From: Streptomyces microflavus
Lineage (GTDB): Bacteria; Actinomycetota; Actinomycetes; Streptomycetales; Streptomycetaceae
DNA length: 64,000 nucleotides
Assembly: GCF_014650075.1 (NCBI RefSeq)
Contig: NZ_BMUG01000001.1
Span: forward strand, 944,710-1,008,709
Direction of reading: 5' to 3'
Shown here: positions 28,057 to 35,241 of the stretch, in pieces
How the letters are laid out: every line of letters starts with the position of its first letter
Numbering within the stretch: position 1 is the stretch's first letter
Notes under the pieces: generated by a model
Seen by the model: only the letters and a program-made list of their open reading frames with translations
The model's database searches: none
Told to the model about the DNA's origin: nothing
Program-made: the position numbers and the translations under genes

Positions 28057-29463
28057 TCACCCTGGCGGGAGGGCCCGGCACAGGGCCTCCAGCGCCTCCG
28101 GGTAGGCGTGTTCGGCGGGGGTCGCGTACCCCACGACGAGCCCGTCCCGCCCGTCCGCCGCCCGCTCAGCCCCCGGGTGCCGGTAGTCGGCGAGCCCCTC
28201 CACCGCGAGCCCCTGCCAGGCCGCCGCCCGCACCACCGAACGCTCGGTGCCGGGCGGCAGCTCCACCACCGCGTGCAGCCCCGCCGCGATCCCGGTGACC
28301 CGGACGTGCGGGGCCCGCCGCTCCAGGGCCGCCACCAACTGGTCCCGGCGCCGCCGGTGGCGCTGGCGCATCCGGCGTACATGACGGTCGTACGCGCCCG
28401 AGTCGACGAAGTCCGCGAGCGTCAGCTGATCGGTGGCGCTGGAGAACTGCTCACGCTCGCCCTTCGCCGCGACGACCGGCGTTACCAGCCGCTCGGGCAG
28501 CACCATCCAGCCGAGCCGCAGGGCGGGGGAGAGGCTCTTGCTCACAGACCCCAGCAGCACCACATGCTCGGGATCGAGCCCCTGGACGGCTCCCACGGGC
28601 TGCCGGTCGTAGCGGAACTCCCCGTCGTAGTCGTCCTCCACGACGAGCCCGCCCGTGGACCGCGCCCAGTCGGCCGCCGCCGCCCGCCGTGCGGGATGCA
28701 GCGGCCCGCCGGTCGGGAACTGGTGGGCGGGCGTGAGGAGTACGGCCCGGTCGCGGCGGGTCAGTTCACCGACCCGGGCACCGTCCCCGTCCACGCCCAC
28801 CGGCCGGGTACCGACCCCGTGCGAGGCGAGCAGCCCGCGGTGGAACGGCAGCCCGTACGCCTCCGCCGCCCACGGTCCGCCCACCACCTCCGCCAGCAGC
28901 CGCAGCCCGTGCGCGGCGCCCGAGCAGAGCACGATGCGCTCCGGCGAGGCCCGCACCCCGCGGACCCGGGCCAGATAGCCGGCCATCGCCCGCCGCAGCT
29001 CGGGCCGCCCGTGCGGATCGCCGGGCCCGAACGCGTCGTTGGGGGCCGCGGCGAGTGCCCGCCGTGCGGAGGCCAGCCAGGCGGTCCGGGGGAAGGCCGA
29101 GGGGTCCGGCTGCCCCTGGACCAGGTCGTGGACCGGGCGGGAGGGGCGCTCCGGGGTGCGCGGTCGGTGGGCGGGCGTCACGGGCGCGGCCCGCTCGGCG
29201 ACCCGGGTGCCCGAGCCCTGGCGGGCGGCGAGCCACCCCTCCGCGACCAGCTCCGCGTAGGCGTCGGCGACGGTGTTGCGGGCGAGGCCGAGGTCGGCGG
29301 CGAGGGAACGGTAGGGCGGCAGCCGGGTCCCGGGGGCGAGCCGCCCGCTGCGGACGGCCTCGCGGAGGGCACCCATCAGGACGGCCCGGCGGTTGCCGGT
29401 GCCGGCGAGCTCCAGCGGCAGATCACTGCCGAGGACCTCCGCTGAATTGACCCATGAATCCAT
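28057..29463 (-). CDS. MocR/PdxR-type regulator (GntR HTH + aminotransferase fold)
   Basis: About 468 aa. The N-terminal GntR winged helix (about 20-90: 'LMGALREAVRSGRLAPGTRLPPYRSLAADLGLARNTVADAYAELVAEGWLAARQGSGTRV') is followed by a class I aminotransferase-like domain with 'VVEDDYDGEFRYDRQPVGAVQGLDPEHVVLLGSVSKSLSPALRLGWMVLP'. The SVSKSLSP Lys is the PLP-binding residue. Start chosen at ATG 29463; GTG at 29466 or 29481 are possible. It is divergent, 50 nt apart, from an AhpD-like gene. MocR regulators usually control the divergent neighbour. Confidence 0.9.
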   Translation of the reverse strand: MDSWVNSAEVLGSDLPLELAGTGNRRAVLMGALREAVRSGRLAPGTRLPPYRSLAADLGLARNTVADAYAELVAEGWLAARQGSGTRVAERAAPVTPAHRPRTPERPSRPVHDLVQGQPDPSAFPRTAWLASARRALAAAPNDAFGPGDPHGRPELRRAMAGYLARVRGVRASPERIVLCSGAAHGLRLLAEVVGGPWAAEAYGLPFHRGLLASHGVGTRPVGVDGDGARVGELTRRDRAVLLTPAHQFPTGGPLHPARRAAAADWARSTGGLVVEDDYDGEFRYDRQPVGAVQGLDPEHVVLLGSVSKSLSPALRLGWMVLPERLVTPVVAAKGEREQFSSATDQLTLADFVDSGAYDRHVRRMRQRHRRRRDQLVAALERRAPHVRVTGIAAGLHAVVELPPGTERSVVRAAAWQGLAVEGLADYRHPGAERAADGRDGLVVGYATPAEHAYPEALEALCRALPPG

Positions 29464-29500
29464 CACCGAAATGCACCCCACTACCGGTCGCCCGTCGCCA

Positions 29501-29513
29501 TAGATTCGTACCC
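29501..29513 (+). promoter_or_regulatory. Leaderless promoter of the AhpD-like gene
   Basis: TAGATT (29501-29506) is followed by exactly 7 nt and then the ATG, the classical spacing for leaderless actinobacterial transcripts. It lies in the 50-nt gap shared with the MocR regulator. Confidence 0.65.
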
Positions 29514-30011
29514 ATGAAGACGACAGAGATCAAGCCGCAGAACCGCACCGCCACCCCCGCCCCCACCGCCCGGCTCAATTTCGCGAAGGCGGCCCCGAAG
29601 GTCTTCCGGGCCGTGATCGGCCTGGACGCGGCGGCCCGCGAGGGGCTGGACCCGACGCTGGTCGAGCTGGTCCAGATCCGCTCCTCGCACCTGAACCACT
29701 GCGCGTACTGCCTCCACATGCACACGACGGACGCGCGGAAGGCCGGGGAGAGCGAGGAGCGGCTGCACATGGTCGCGGTGTGGCAGGAGGCGGCCCACTT
29801 CTTCACGGAGAAGGAACAGGCCGCCCTGGCCCTGACCGACGCGGTCACCCGGATCGCGGACGCGGGCGTCCCTGACGCGGTCTACAACCAGGCGGCCGCC
29901 CACTTCGACGACGAGGAGCTGGCCCAACTCCTCGCCCTGATCCTCACCATCAACACCTGGAACCGCATCGCCCTCGCGACGGCTAAGCGCGCGGGCACGG
30001 ACGAACGCTGA
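29514..30011 (+). CDS. AhpD-like carboxymuconolactone decarboxylase family protein
   Basis: A 165-aa cytoplasmic alkylhydroperoxidase-like protein. The family signature is 'VELVQIRSSHLNHCAYCLHMHTTDARKAGESEERL', with the CxxCxxxH redox centre near 65-72, followed by 'WQEAAHFFTEKEQAALALTDAVTRI'. Members reduce peroxides with electrons from lipoyl or thioredoxin partners. ATG 29514 fits a leaderless message. Probable target of the divergent MocR-type regulator, which would link it to vitamin B6 or amine signals. Confidence 0.9.
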   Translation: MKTTEIKPQNRTATPAPTARLNFAKAAPKVFRAVIGLDAAAREGLDPTLVELVQIRSSHLNHCAYCLHMHTTDARKAGESEERLHMVAVWQEAAHFFTEKEQAALALTDAVTRIADAGVPDAVYNQAAAHFDDEELAQLLALILTINTWNRIALATAKRAGTDER

Positions 30012-30030
30012 CGCCCCCGGCCCCCACCGG

Positions 30031-30393
30031 CTACCGGCGCCCCAACGCGTCCCGCACGGCTTCCTCACTCCGCGCCACAACGGCCGTGCCGTCCTCGGCG
30101 GTGATGATGGGCCGCTGGATCAGCTTGGGATGCTGGGACAGGGCGACGATCCACCGCTCCCGCGAAGAGGCTTCCCGCGGCCACTCCTTGAGCCCGAGCT
30201 CCTTGGCCACCGCTTCTTGCGTCCGCGTGATGTCCCACGGCTCAAGGCCCAGCCGGTCCAGGACGGCCCGGATCTCCTCGGGCGAGGGCACGTCCTCCAG
30301 GTAGCGCCGCACGGTGTAGTCGGCCCCTTCGGCGTCGAGCAGACTCACCGCGCTGCGGCACTTGGAACAGGCCGGATTGATCCAGATCTCCAT
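30031..30393 (-). CDS. ArsC/YfgD-like thioredoxin-fold reductase
   Basis: A 120-aa protein of the ArsC/Spx family. The N-terminal 'IWINPACSKCRSAVSLL' has the catalytic Cys (residue 9) in a CxxC setting, followed by 'YLEDVPSPEEIRAVLDRLGLEP' and 'LIQRPIITAEDGTAVVARSEEAVRDAL', with the conserved RPI. Arsenate reduction is the family label; without other ars genes nearby a general thiol-redox role is equally likely. It converges on the AhpD-like gene. Confidence 0.88.
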   Translation of the reverse strand: MEIWINPACSKCRSAVSLLDAEGADYTVRRYLEDVPSPEEIRAVLDRLGLEPWDITRTQEAVAKELGLKEWPREASSRERWIVALSQHPKLIQRPIITAEDGTAVVARSEEAVRDALGRR

Positions 30394-30444
30394 GGGGCCA
30401 AGGTTACGCGAGGGACTGCCGAAAACGCCTCTGGCCAGGGGCGA

Positions 30445-30467
30445 TTGTCAGTGGGGGGCAGTAAAAT
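30445..30467 (+). promoter_or_regulatory. RecA-independent DNA-damage (PafBC-type) promoter
   Basis: TTGTCAGTG (30445-30453), exactly 8 nt, then TAAAAT (30462-30467). This is a perfect fit to TTGTCRGTG-n8-TAnnnT, the mycobacterial RecA-NDp motif recognised by PafBC. It would start transcription about 40 nt before the 30513 gene. Confidence 0.8.
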
Positions 30468-30512
30468 AGAGGGAGTTCGTAAGGGTTCCACCACCCTGCC
30501 AGGAGGATGCCG

Positions 30513-30818
30513 ATGGCCGTTGCCGCAGCCACGACCGAGCCGCTCGACCGACAGCTCCCGATGCCCTTCCACCCGCCGCTTCCCGCCCCTCCGGCGAAGA
30601 AGCGACTGCCCGCGGGCCGCCCCCGCGAGTGGTACGTCTCGCACAACCGCCGCCTCAAGGCCATGCGCCTGGCGATCGCCCTGCTCGACAGCGGGGTCTA
30701 CCAGCCGGCCAGCGCCGGAAACCACAAGATACGGACGACCGCCGAGCGCCTGGGCATGCACCCGCCGTCCGACACCACGTGCCGCATGGTCCGCGCCCTG
30801 ATCCGCTACGGCCGCTGA
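30513..30818 (+). CDS. Small basic protein, probable DNA-damage-inducible gene
   Basis: A 101-aa protein. ATG 30513 is 6 nt after a perfect AGGAGG; an ATG at 30507 touches that site and is unlikely. The N-terminus is Pro-rich ('PMPFHPPLPAPPAKKRLPAGRP'). The C-terminal 65 residues are basic and helical: 'REWYVSHNRRLKAMRLAIALLDSGVYQPASAGNHKIRTTAERLGMHPPSDTTCRMVRALIRYGR'-type composition suggests nucleic-acid binding. The perfect PafBC-type promoter directly upstream predicts induction by DNA damage. No known family recognised. Confidence 0.8.
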   Translation: MAVAAATTEPLDRQLPMPFHPPLPAPPAKKRLPAGRPREWYVSHNRRLKAMRLAIALLDSGVYQPASAGNHKIRTTAERLGMHPPSDTTCRMVRALIRYGR

Positions 30819-30901
30819 CTCGACCGCCCACCCGCTGACAGCCCTGTGCCCCGGTCCGAACACGGCCCGGGGCACAGGCATGGAAGCGTCCGGCCCGTCC
30901 G

Positions 30902-30907
30902 TAGAGT
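30902..30907 (+). promoter_or_regulatory. Leaderless -10 box (TAGAGT)
   Basis: TAGAGT ends exactly 7 nt before ATG 30915. No Shine-Dalgarno is present, so the next gene is probably transcribed without a leader. Confidence 0.55.
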
Positions 30908-30914
30908 GATCGGC

Positions 30915-31586
30915 ATGCCGTCCTCCGTACACATCCTCGCCTGCCGGCCGTTGACGCGTGGTGCGGTCGCGGAGTTCGTCGCCCTCCCAACCGGCCCGCC
31001 CGTCGGGGACGACTTCGAGGCCGTCGACGTGGAACTGGCGCGACGCGGATGGGTCTGGGAGGAGGAACGGGTCAGCGGCTCCTTCATCACCGGCTACGGG
31101 CACGTGCTGTGCTCCGACGGCAGAAACCCGTTCGGACACCCCCAGGGCCGGAGCTTCCTCGTGTTCGGCGAGGTGTACCCCGCCCAAGAGCGTGACGAGC
31201 ACATGACCGGCGAGCCCTGGCTGCTCGAGAACATGGACCTCTGGACCCGGACTCCGGGCTGGGAGCGCTACGAGGCGTGCTCCGACCAGGACTGCGAAGC
31301 CCTCCTCACCCGGGCCGCGCGAGCCGTCACCCAGCACCTGGGCACCCCACCCGAGCGGACCGTGCTGTCGGACGCGGCGGTGGTCGCCGGCCCCGCGATG
31401 ACGCACCGCATCTGGCGCACCCCCACCCACGCCCTGATCCTCGGCCCGGCGGCTGACAACGGCCCCTACGGCTACCTCACACACCTCCAGCTGTCCTGCA
31501 CGCCCCTCGGCTGCGCGCCGGAACTGCCTCCCGCAGTCGACGGGGACGCGTTGACCGAATGGATCACCGCGCACGTCGACTGGTGA
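30915..31586 (+). CDS. Conserved-type hypothetical protein
   Basis: A 223-aa soluble protein with no signal peptide or membrane segment. Notable stretches are 'GRSFLVFGEVYPAQERDEHMTGEPWLLENMDLW', 'ALLTRAARAVTQHLGTPPERTVLSDAAVVAGPAMTHRIWRTPTHALILGP' and 'GYLTHLQLSCTP'. The composition and G/C third positions are those of a normal chromosomal gene. Start ATG 30915 fits a leaderless message. I do not recognise the family, and the neighbours give no hint. Confidence 0.75.
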   Translation: MPSSVHILACRPLTRGAVAEFVALPTGPPVGDDFEAVDVELARRGWVWEEERVSGSFITGYGHVLCSDGRNPFGHPQGRSFLVFGEVYPAQERDEHMTGEPWLLENMDLWTRTPGWERYEACSDQDCEALLTRAARAVTQHLGTPPERTVLSDAAVVAGPAMTHRIWRTPTHALILGPAADNGPYGYLTHLQLSCTPLGCAPELPPAVDGDALTEWITAHVDW

Positions 31587-32024
31587 CCGCCCGCCAAACG
31601 CTGGCTACTCGGCTGTATTCCGTACGACTGCCACCGCCACCGGGTACCTCGTCCGGTGAGGTGCGCATGATCTCGGTGGCGCGGCTGAACCAAGTCGACA
31701 TGGGCCACACCGTCGCGGCCTGGGCGGACACGGCAACGGCATATCCCTCGGCGCCGCACTGCTGATCTGGCTGCCCCGCCTGGCGGGCGGGGCTAGCCGA
31801 GCGGTCCCGCCCCGCCCCGAGAGCGAACGGCCCTGGAGGGTCCGGGACCGCCCCGCCCGGCTAGGCCACCGGGACTGCCACCTGGCGGGCCGGAGGAAGA
31901 AGGCGTCGGAAAAGGCGCCGAGCGTTGGTGCCTGTTGCCTCTAATGTGACCGGATGACGACCGAGGCGATCACGCCGAAGAACGGACCCGGACCTGCCCA
32001 GCGCCGCCATGCCGGGGGAGCACG
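31587..32024. other. Intergenic stretch with one hairpin, no gene supported
   Basis: No frame here has a good start site. A weak plus-strand frame at 31559-31765 overlaps the previous gene and looks like a shadow. The only structure is a hairpin at 31794-31863 (TAGCCGAGCGGTCCC against GGGACCGC...CGGCTA), a probable terminator. Confidence 0.5.
31794..31863. terminator. Interrupted GC-rich hairpin
   Basis: AGCGGTCCC (31800-31808) pairs with GGGACCGC (31844-31851), and TAGCCG (31794-31799) with CGGCTA (31858-31863). It is about 210 nt after the hypothetical gene and before the GNAT gene. Confidence 0.5.
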
Positions 32025-32591
32025 ATGAGCGACCTGTGGACCGGCGAGAGGGTACGCCTGCGGGGCATCGAACCGGCGGACTGGGAGGGCTTCCGGGCCC
32101 TGGCCCTGCACACCGTGGACGCCCGCAACGCCGACGTGGTCGAGCCCCCGCGCTCGGACGCGAGCTTCCGCGCCTGGGCCACCGAACGCGCCGGCCGCTC
32201 CCCGAACCCCGCCGCATACCACCTGGTCATCGAGACCCGCTTCGAGCACGCCTTCGTCGGCGCGGTATCGGTCGGCGAGACGGACCCCAGGGCGGGCCGC
32301 TTCCGCACGGGCATCGAGGTCACCCGGGAACACCGCCGCCAGGGCTACGCAGCCGAGGCCACCGAACTGGTCCTCACCTACATGTTCGCCGAACAGCGCA
32401 GCCACAAGTGCGAGGTGGAGGTCTACGCCTTCAACGACGCCTCCCTGGCCCTCTACCGCAGCCTCGGCTTCGTGGAGGAGGGCCGCCTGCGCCAGCACGA
32501 GTTCTTCGCGGGCGCCTACCACGACGTGGTCCTGCTGGGCATCACGGCGGACGAGTACTGGGCGGGGAGGGCGCGGCCTTCGCTGCGGTGA
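32025..32591 (+). CDS. GNAT-family N-acetyltransferase
   Basis: A 188-aa RimJ/RimL-type acetyltransferase: 'LWTGERVRLRGIEPADWEGF' at the N-terminus, acetyl-CoA-binding 'GIEVTREHRRQGYAAEATELVLTYMF' (Q/R-x-x-G-x-A type) and 'FNDASLALYRSLGFVEEGRLRQHEFFAGAYHDVVLLGI'. ATG 32025 follows GGGGGAG. It is the last normal-GC gene before the low-GC DUF5343/TIGR02391 module. Substrate unknown; it could acetylate an amino group of a peptide or antibiotic. Confidence 0.9.
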   Translation: MSDLWTGERVRLRGIEPADWEGFRALALHTVDARNADVVEPPRSDASFRAWATERAGRSPNPAAYHLVIETRFEHAFVGAVSVGETDPRAGRFRTGIEVTREHRRQGYAAEATELVLTYMFAEQRSHKCEVEVYAFNDASLALYRSLGFVEEGRLRQHEFFAGAYHDVVLLGITADEYWAGRARPSLR

Positions 32592-32787
32592 GGTCGAGCC
32601 GGCTTCCAGTCGCCGGGGGCCGGAGTCAGCCGAAATGAGCCTGCCATAGGCTGCTCGTGGTCTCAAGATCCCGTACGCGGTCCGCAACGATTGGCAGAGG
32701 CGAGGTCTGGCCATGGCCGCTGCCCTGACCTGCTACAAGAAGCTCGCACAACTTGCCACGTGACACACCTTCTAAGAGCCCTCATAG

Positions 32788-33297
32788 TTATCGCACGCCA
32801 GCTGCATCGAGGCGACGCAACAACAGCGAAGCCAGGGCCAGATAGTCCAGCGCCTCATCCGGAGTATCGCCGATGTCTATTTCGTGGCCGCGTGGGTTGC
32901 GGATTCCTGTCGCCGCTCCTGCGAAGATAGATTTGTATCCCCGCTGTTCGTCGATTTCGGACTCGGTCGCGAGGTCTGTAAGCTTAATTTTGGCATTATT
33001 TTCGTTGAAGGCCTCCATCATCAACGCGTAGCCAGTCTTGTTCTGTAGCCTGGAGATTCGCTTAACCTCCTTCTCGATAAACTTGAACGCCTCGAATACA
33101 GATTGCTCCCCATACCCATCGTCGAAGAGGGCGCGCACTTTCCTCGGTAGGTCTGGGTGAATGTTCCGGGTCTCGAATGGATGTGGTTCTTCCTGGTTCA
33201 GGTTCTCGGCAAGGTTGTGGGGAATGGGCCTATGAGGTTCCAGCTCCGCGTTGCTTGACCGTGCGAGGCGTTCGAACCGGTCCAGTGGCACGCTCAT
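32788..33297 (-). CDS. TIGR02391 (Hypoth_ymh) family protein
   Basis: A 169-aa protein. The C-terminal 110 residues ('IHPDLPRKVRALFDDGYGEQSVFEAFKFIEKEVKRIS', 'GYALMMEAFN', 'GYKSIFAGAATGIRNPRGHE', 'ALDYLALASLLLRRLDAA') match TIGR02391, a family of unknown function often found in mobile regions and defence islands. ATG 33297 overlaps the stop of the DUF5343 gene (ATGA), so they are coupled. The DNA is about 48-57% GC over several 60-bp lines, far below the flanks, which indicates recent transfer. Several codons end in A/T. Confidence 0.8.
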   Translation of the reverse strand: MSVPLDRFERLARSSNAELEPHRPIPHNLAENLNQEEPHPFETRNIHPDLPRKVRALFDDGYGEQSVFEAFKFIEKEVKRISRLQNKTGYALMMEAFNENNAKIKLTDLATESEIDEQRGYKSIFAGAATGIRNPRGHEIDIGDTPDEALDYLALASLLLRRLDAAGVR

Positions 33298-33983
33298 GAC
33301 ATCAAGTGCTTCTTGATGCTCGCGAAGATAGCGTCGTAAGTTGCCCCATCGCCACCGGATGGCAAATTGACCTCGATACGCACTGTCAATCCCACTTCAT
33401 GCCCACCTTGGGCCTTTTCTGGGCTGCCAGTGTCACCTGCCTCATTAGGAGCAGGGAACGGAGGTGTATCGTTCCGTTTCGGTGTCGACCTCTTAGATGT
33501 CTTCTTGCGTGCGTTGTCTGAGGCGGCGGTGGGTTTCTTGATCGCGTTAGCGCGGGCAGGAAGACTGCCGTTGCCAGCTAGTACGGCGAGGGTCCGGAAT
33601 GTTGACGCCTGACGTTTACCTACCAGCTCCGAGGTTTTGTCGGCGGCTCGGAACCAGTGAATCAAATTCTCCCGCTCGACCTGCAGTGCGTCATTCATGT
33701 CATCGAAGAGTCGCGAGTAGGCCGTGCGTATGGCTCTCTCTAGGCCGGACTGGAAGCCGTCCGCGTTGGTATAGAGATAATCACTCTGCTCGTCAATTCG
33801 GTTGCCGTCCTCGTCGATGATGCCGAGGAATCGAAGCACCGCTATGACGTACGATTCATTGGCGGGTGCGATATTAAACCGACGTAGGTAGTCCGCGTCG
33901 ATATTCGAGGGGACCGACTTGCGCAACTGCTCGAACACCTGAACGATTGCGCCTGGGCTGGAAGTGTATGGGTAGCTCGACAT
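33294..33983 (-). CDS. DUF5343 protein, first gene of a transferred two-gene module
   Basis: Start ATG 33983, with GGGGAGGAA 6 nt upstream; 229 aa. The N-terminal 130 residues fit DUF5343: 'YPYTSSPGAIVQVFEQLRKSVPSNIDADYLRRFNIAPANESYVIAVLRFLGIIDEDGN', 'ERAIRTAYSRLFDD'. A winged-helix-like fold is plausible but unproven. A basic, Ser/Thr/Lys-rich linker (KKTSKRSTPKRND) leads to a short C-terminal beta/alpha part ('LTVRIEVNLPSGGDGATYDAIFASIKKHL'). The DNA is low in GC like its partner gene. The pair probably works together; a phage-defence role is only an inference. Confidence 0.75.
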   Translation of the reverse strand: MSSYPYTSSPGAIVQVFEQLRKSVPSNIDADYLRRFNIAPANESYVIAVLRFLGIIDEDGNRIDEQSDYLYTNADGFQSGLERAIRTAYSRLFDDMNDALQVERENLIHWFRAADKTSELVGKRQASTFRTLAVLAGNGSLPARANAIKKPTAASDNARKKTSKRSTPKRNDTPPFPAPNEAGDTGSPEKAQGGHEVGLTVRIEVNLPSGGDGATYDAIFASIKKHLMS

Positions 33984-34151
33984 TGAGTTCCTCCCCTGAG
34001 CTTCGGCGTCCATGGCGCCAGACGTAACCGGGGAGCGAGCATACCGAGTGAAGTGCGTATGTGAACCCAACCTTGCACTTTTCGTCTTAAGGGTTGTCCC
34101 GCAAAGATCTTGGCTCCGAGCACGGTGTCGCCGGAAGAGTTGGCGAGGTGC

Positions 34152-34700
34152 TCAACTGGTGGTTCGAGAGGTGTCCAGGAACCGGGCGAAGTCGGCGAGC
34201 GAGTGGAAGTCGTTCTCCCGTAGGCCGATCCGCGGGTTGACGTGGTGCAGGAGCCCCGCGCCTTGGTGGTGAGCGGTCACGAAGGTCTGATCCAGCTCAC
34301 TCTGCTCGTCGTCCACCCATGCGAAAGGACGGCCGCCTGCGTAATCCACCAGCGGCCCGGTCTTCCAGTGGACCCCATCAGGGCGCTCTCGGAGTAGGGC
34401 GTCGCCGAAGTCCACAAAGGGAAGTTCTGGAAGGCCCAGGACAGGTGCGATCCACCGGTTGGCGTCGTCCATCCATGTGGTCGCCCAGCACAGCTCGAAG
34501 CCGAGCTGGAGCAGGAATCGTCCATGCTCCGGGTTGAGCCAGACCCGCAGGGGCCGTCGGGACGAGAGCCCTCTGTCGTCCTGATGCGCGTCGTCCTGGG
34601 GGACTCTGAGTGTCGTGTAGCCGTCGGGACGCCTCTCTGCCTTGGCCGCGTAAGGGTTGAGCGGCCCGTCCACGTCAAGGAACAGCAGTGGTCGGTTCAC
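34152..34700 (-). CDS. HAD-superfamily-like protein
   Basis: A 182-aa protein. GTG 34700 has GGGGGAAA upstream and puts the HAD motif I right at the N-terminus ('RPLLFLDVDGPLNPYAAK', D-x-D with Asp 8 and 10). Later stretches 'LQLGFELCWATTWMDDANRWI' (motif II-like T) and 'RPFAWVDDEQSELD' (motif IV acidic pair) complete the pattern seen in small actinobacterial HAD-like proteins. A longer frame to 34790 lacks a good site. It is a probable phosphatase or hydrolase of unknown substrate, lying between the low-GC module and the IS110 element. Confidence 0.8.
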   Translation of the reverse strand: MNRPLLFLDVDGPLNPYAAKAERRPDGYTTLRVPQDDAHQDDRGLSSRRPLRVWLNPEHGRFLLQLGFELCWATTWMDDANRWIAPVLGLPELPFVDFGDALLRERPDGVHWKTGPLVDYAGGRPFAWVDDEQSELDQTFVTAHHQGAGLLHHVNPRIGLRENDFHSLADFARFLDTSRTTS

Positions 34701-35029
34701 GGTTTCCCCCGGGTCTTGCGCACTGTGGACTGCCCCGATCAGCGTATCTGTGGGATTGCCTCGGCACGGGTCGGCCTGACTGATGATCATGATGTGGCGA
34801 GTGTGATCACGGCATCGGAGCCGTCCTAATCCGGTAGTAGCGACAGCCCAAGAGACGTACGCCCGGGCTGTTCGAGCGGCAGAGGTTGGCCGCGATGGCG
34901 GTCACGTGAGTGTCGGGCTGACGCCTTGAGTCGTCCGGGGACTTGATCCCTATATCGAGAGCGGTGATGCCCGACGCTCTCGTGACCGCCACCATCGTCA
35001 ACACTGCCCGCTTGATCACTCGTTGGTGT

Positions 35030-35241
35030 CTGTGGTGCGAGCCCGCTGCATGGTGACCCCTCGTGATGCCCGAGCCGCTTCAGCTCCAACGCAGACCGGG
35101 GCCCGTGCGGTGAGCTGGTGCCACGAACAGCTGCTGAGGTGGCGGACCGGCCTCGTGTCGAGTCCTTGGATTAGGTCGCTGCGTGGTTCCGCATGAGCTC
35201 GTGACCCGTACAAACACCCGAGCACGGGAAGGGGAAAGATC
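35030..35241 (+). ncRNA. Candidate bridge RNA region of the IS110 element
   Basis: IS110-family recombinases use a bridge RNA encoded in the non-coding end upstream of the gene to choose donor and target DNA. This is the matching stretch. It contains short hairpins (AGCTG...CAGCT near 35112-35131, CCCGT...ACGGG just before the TTG start). The placement is by homology of layout; no consensus structure was computed. Confidence 0.35.

Noticed and set aside
30031..30393. Part of an arsenic resistance operon
   Set aside because: No arsR, arsB or acr3 gene is nearby; only the ArsC-like fold is supported.
31559..31765. 68-aa frame after the hypothetical gene
   Set aside because: It overlaps the previous gene's end in another frame and lacks a ribosome binding site or recognisable sequence.
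34807..35089. Small minus-strand frames left of IS110 as genes or as the lost end of the 117-aa gene
   Set aside because: No start site or family match, and I could not join them convincingly to the 117-aa protein without an empty-site comparison.
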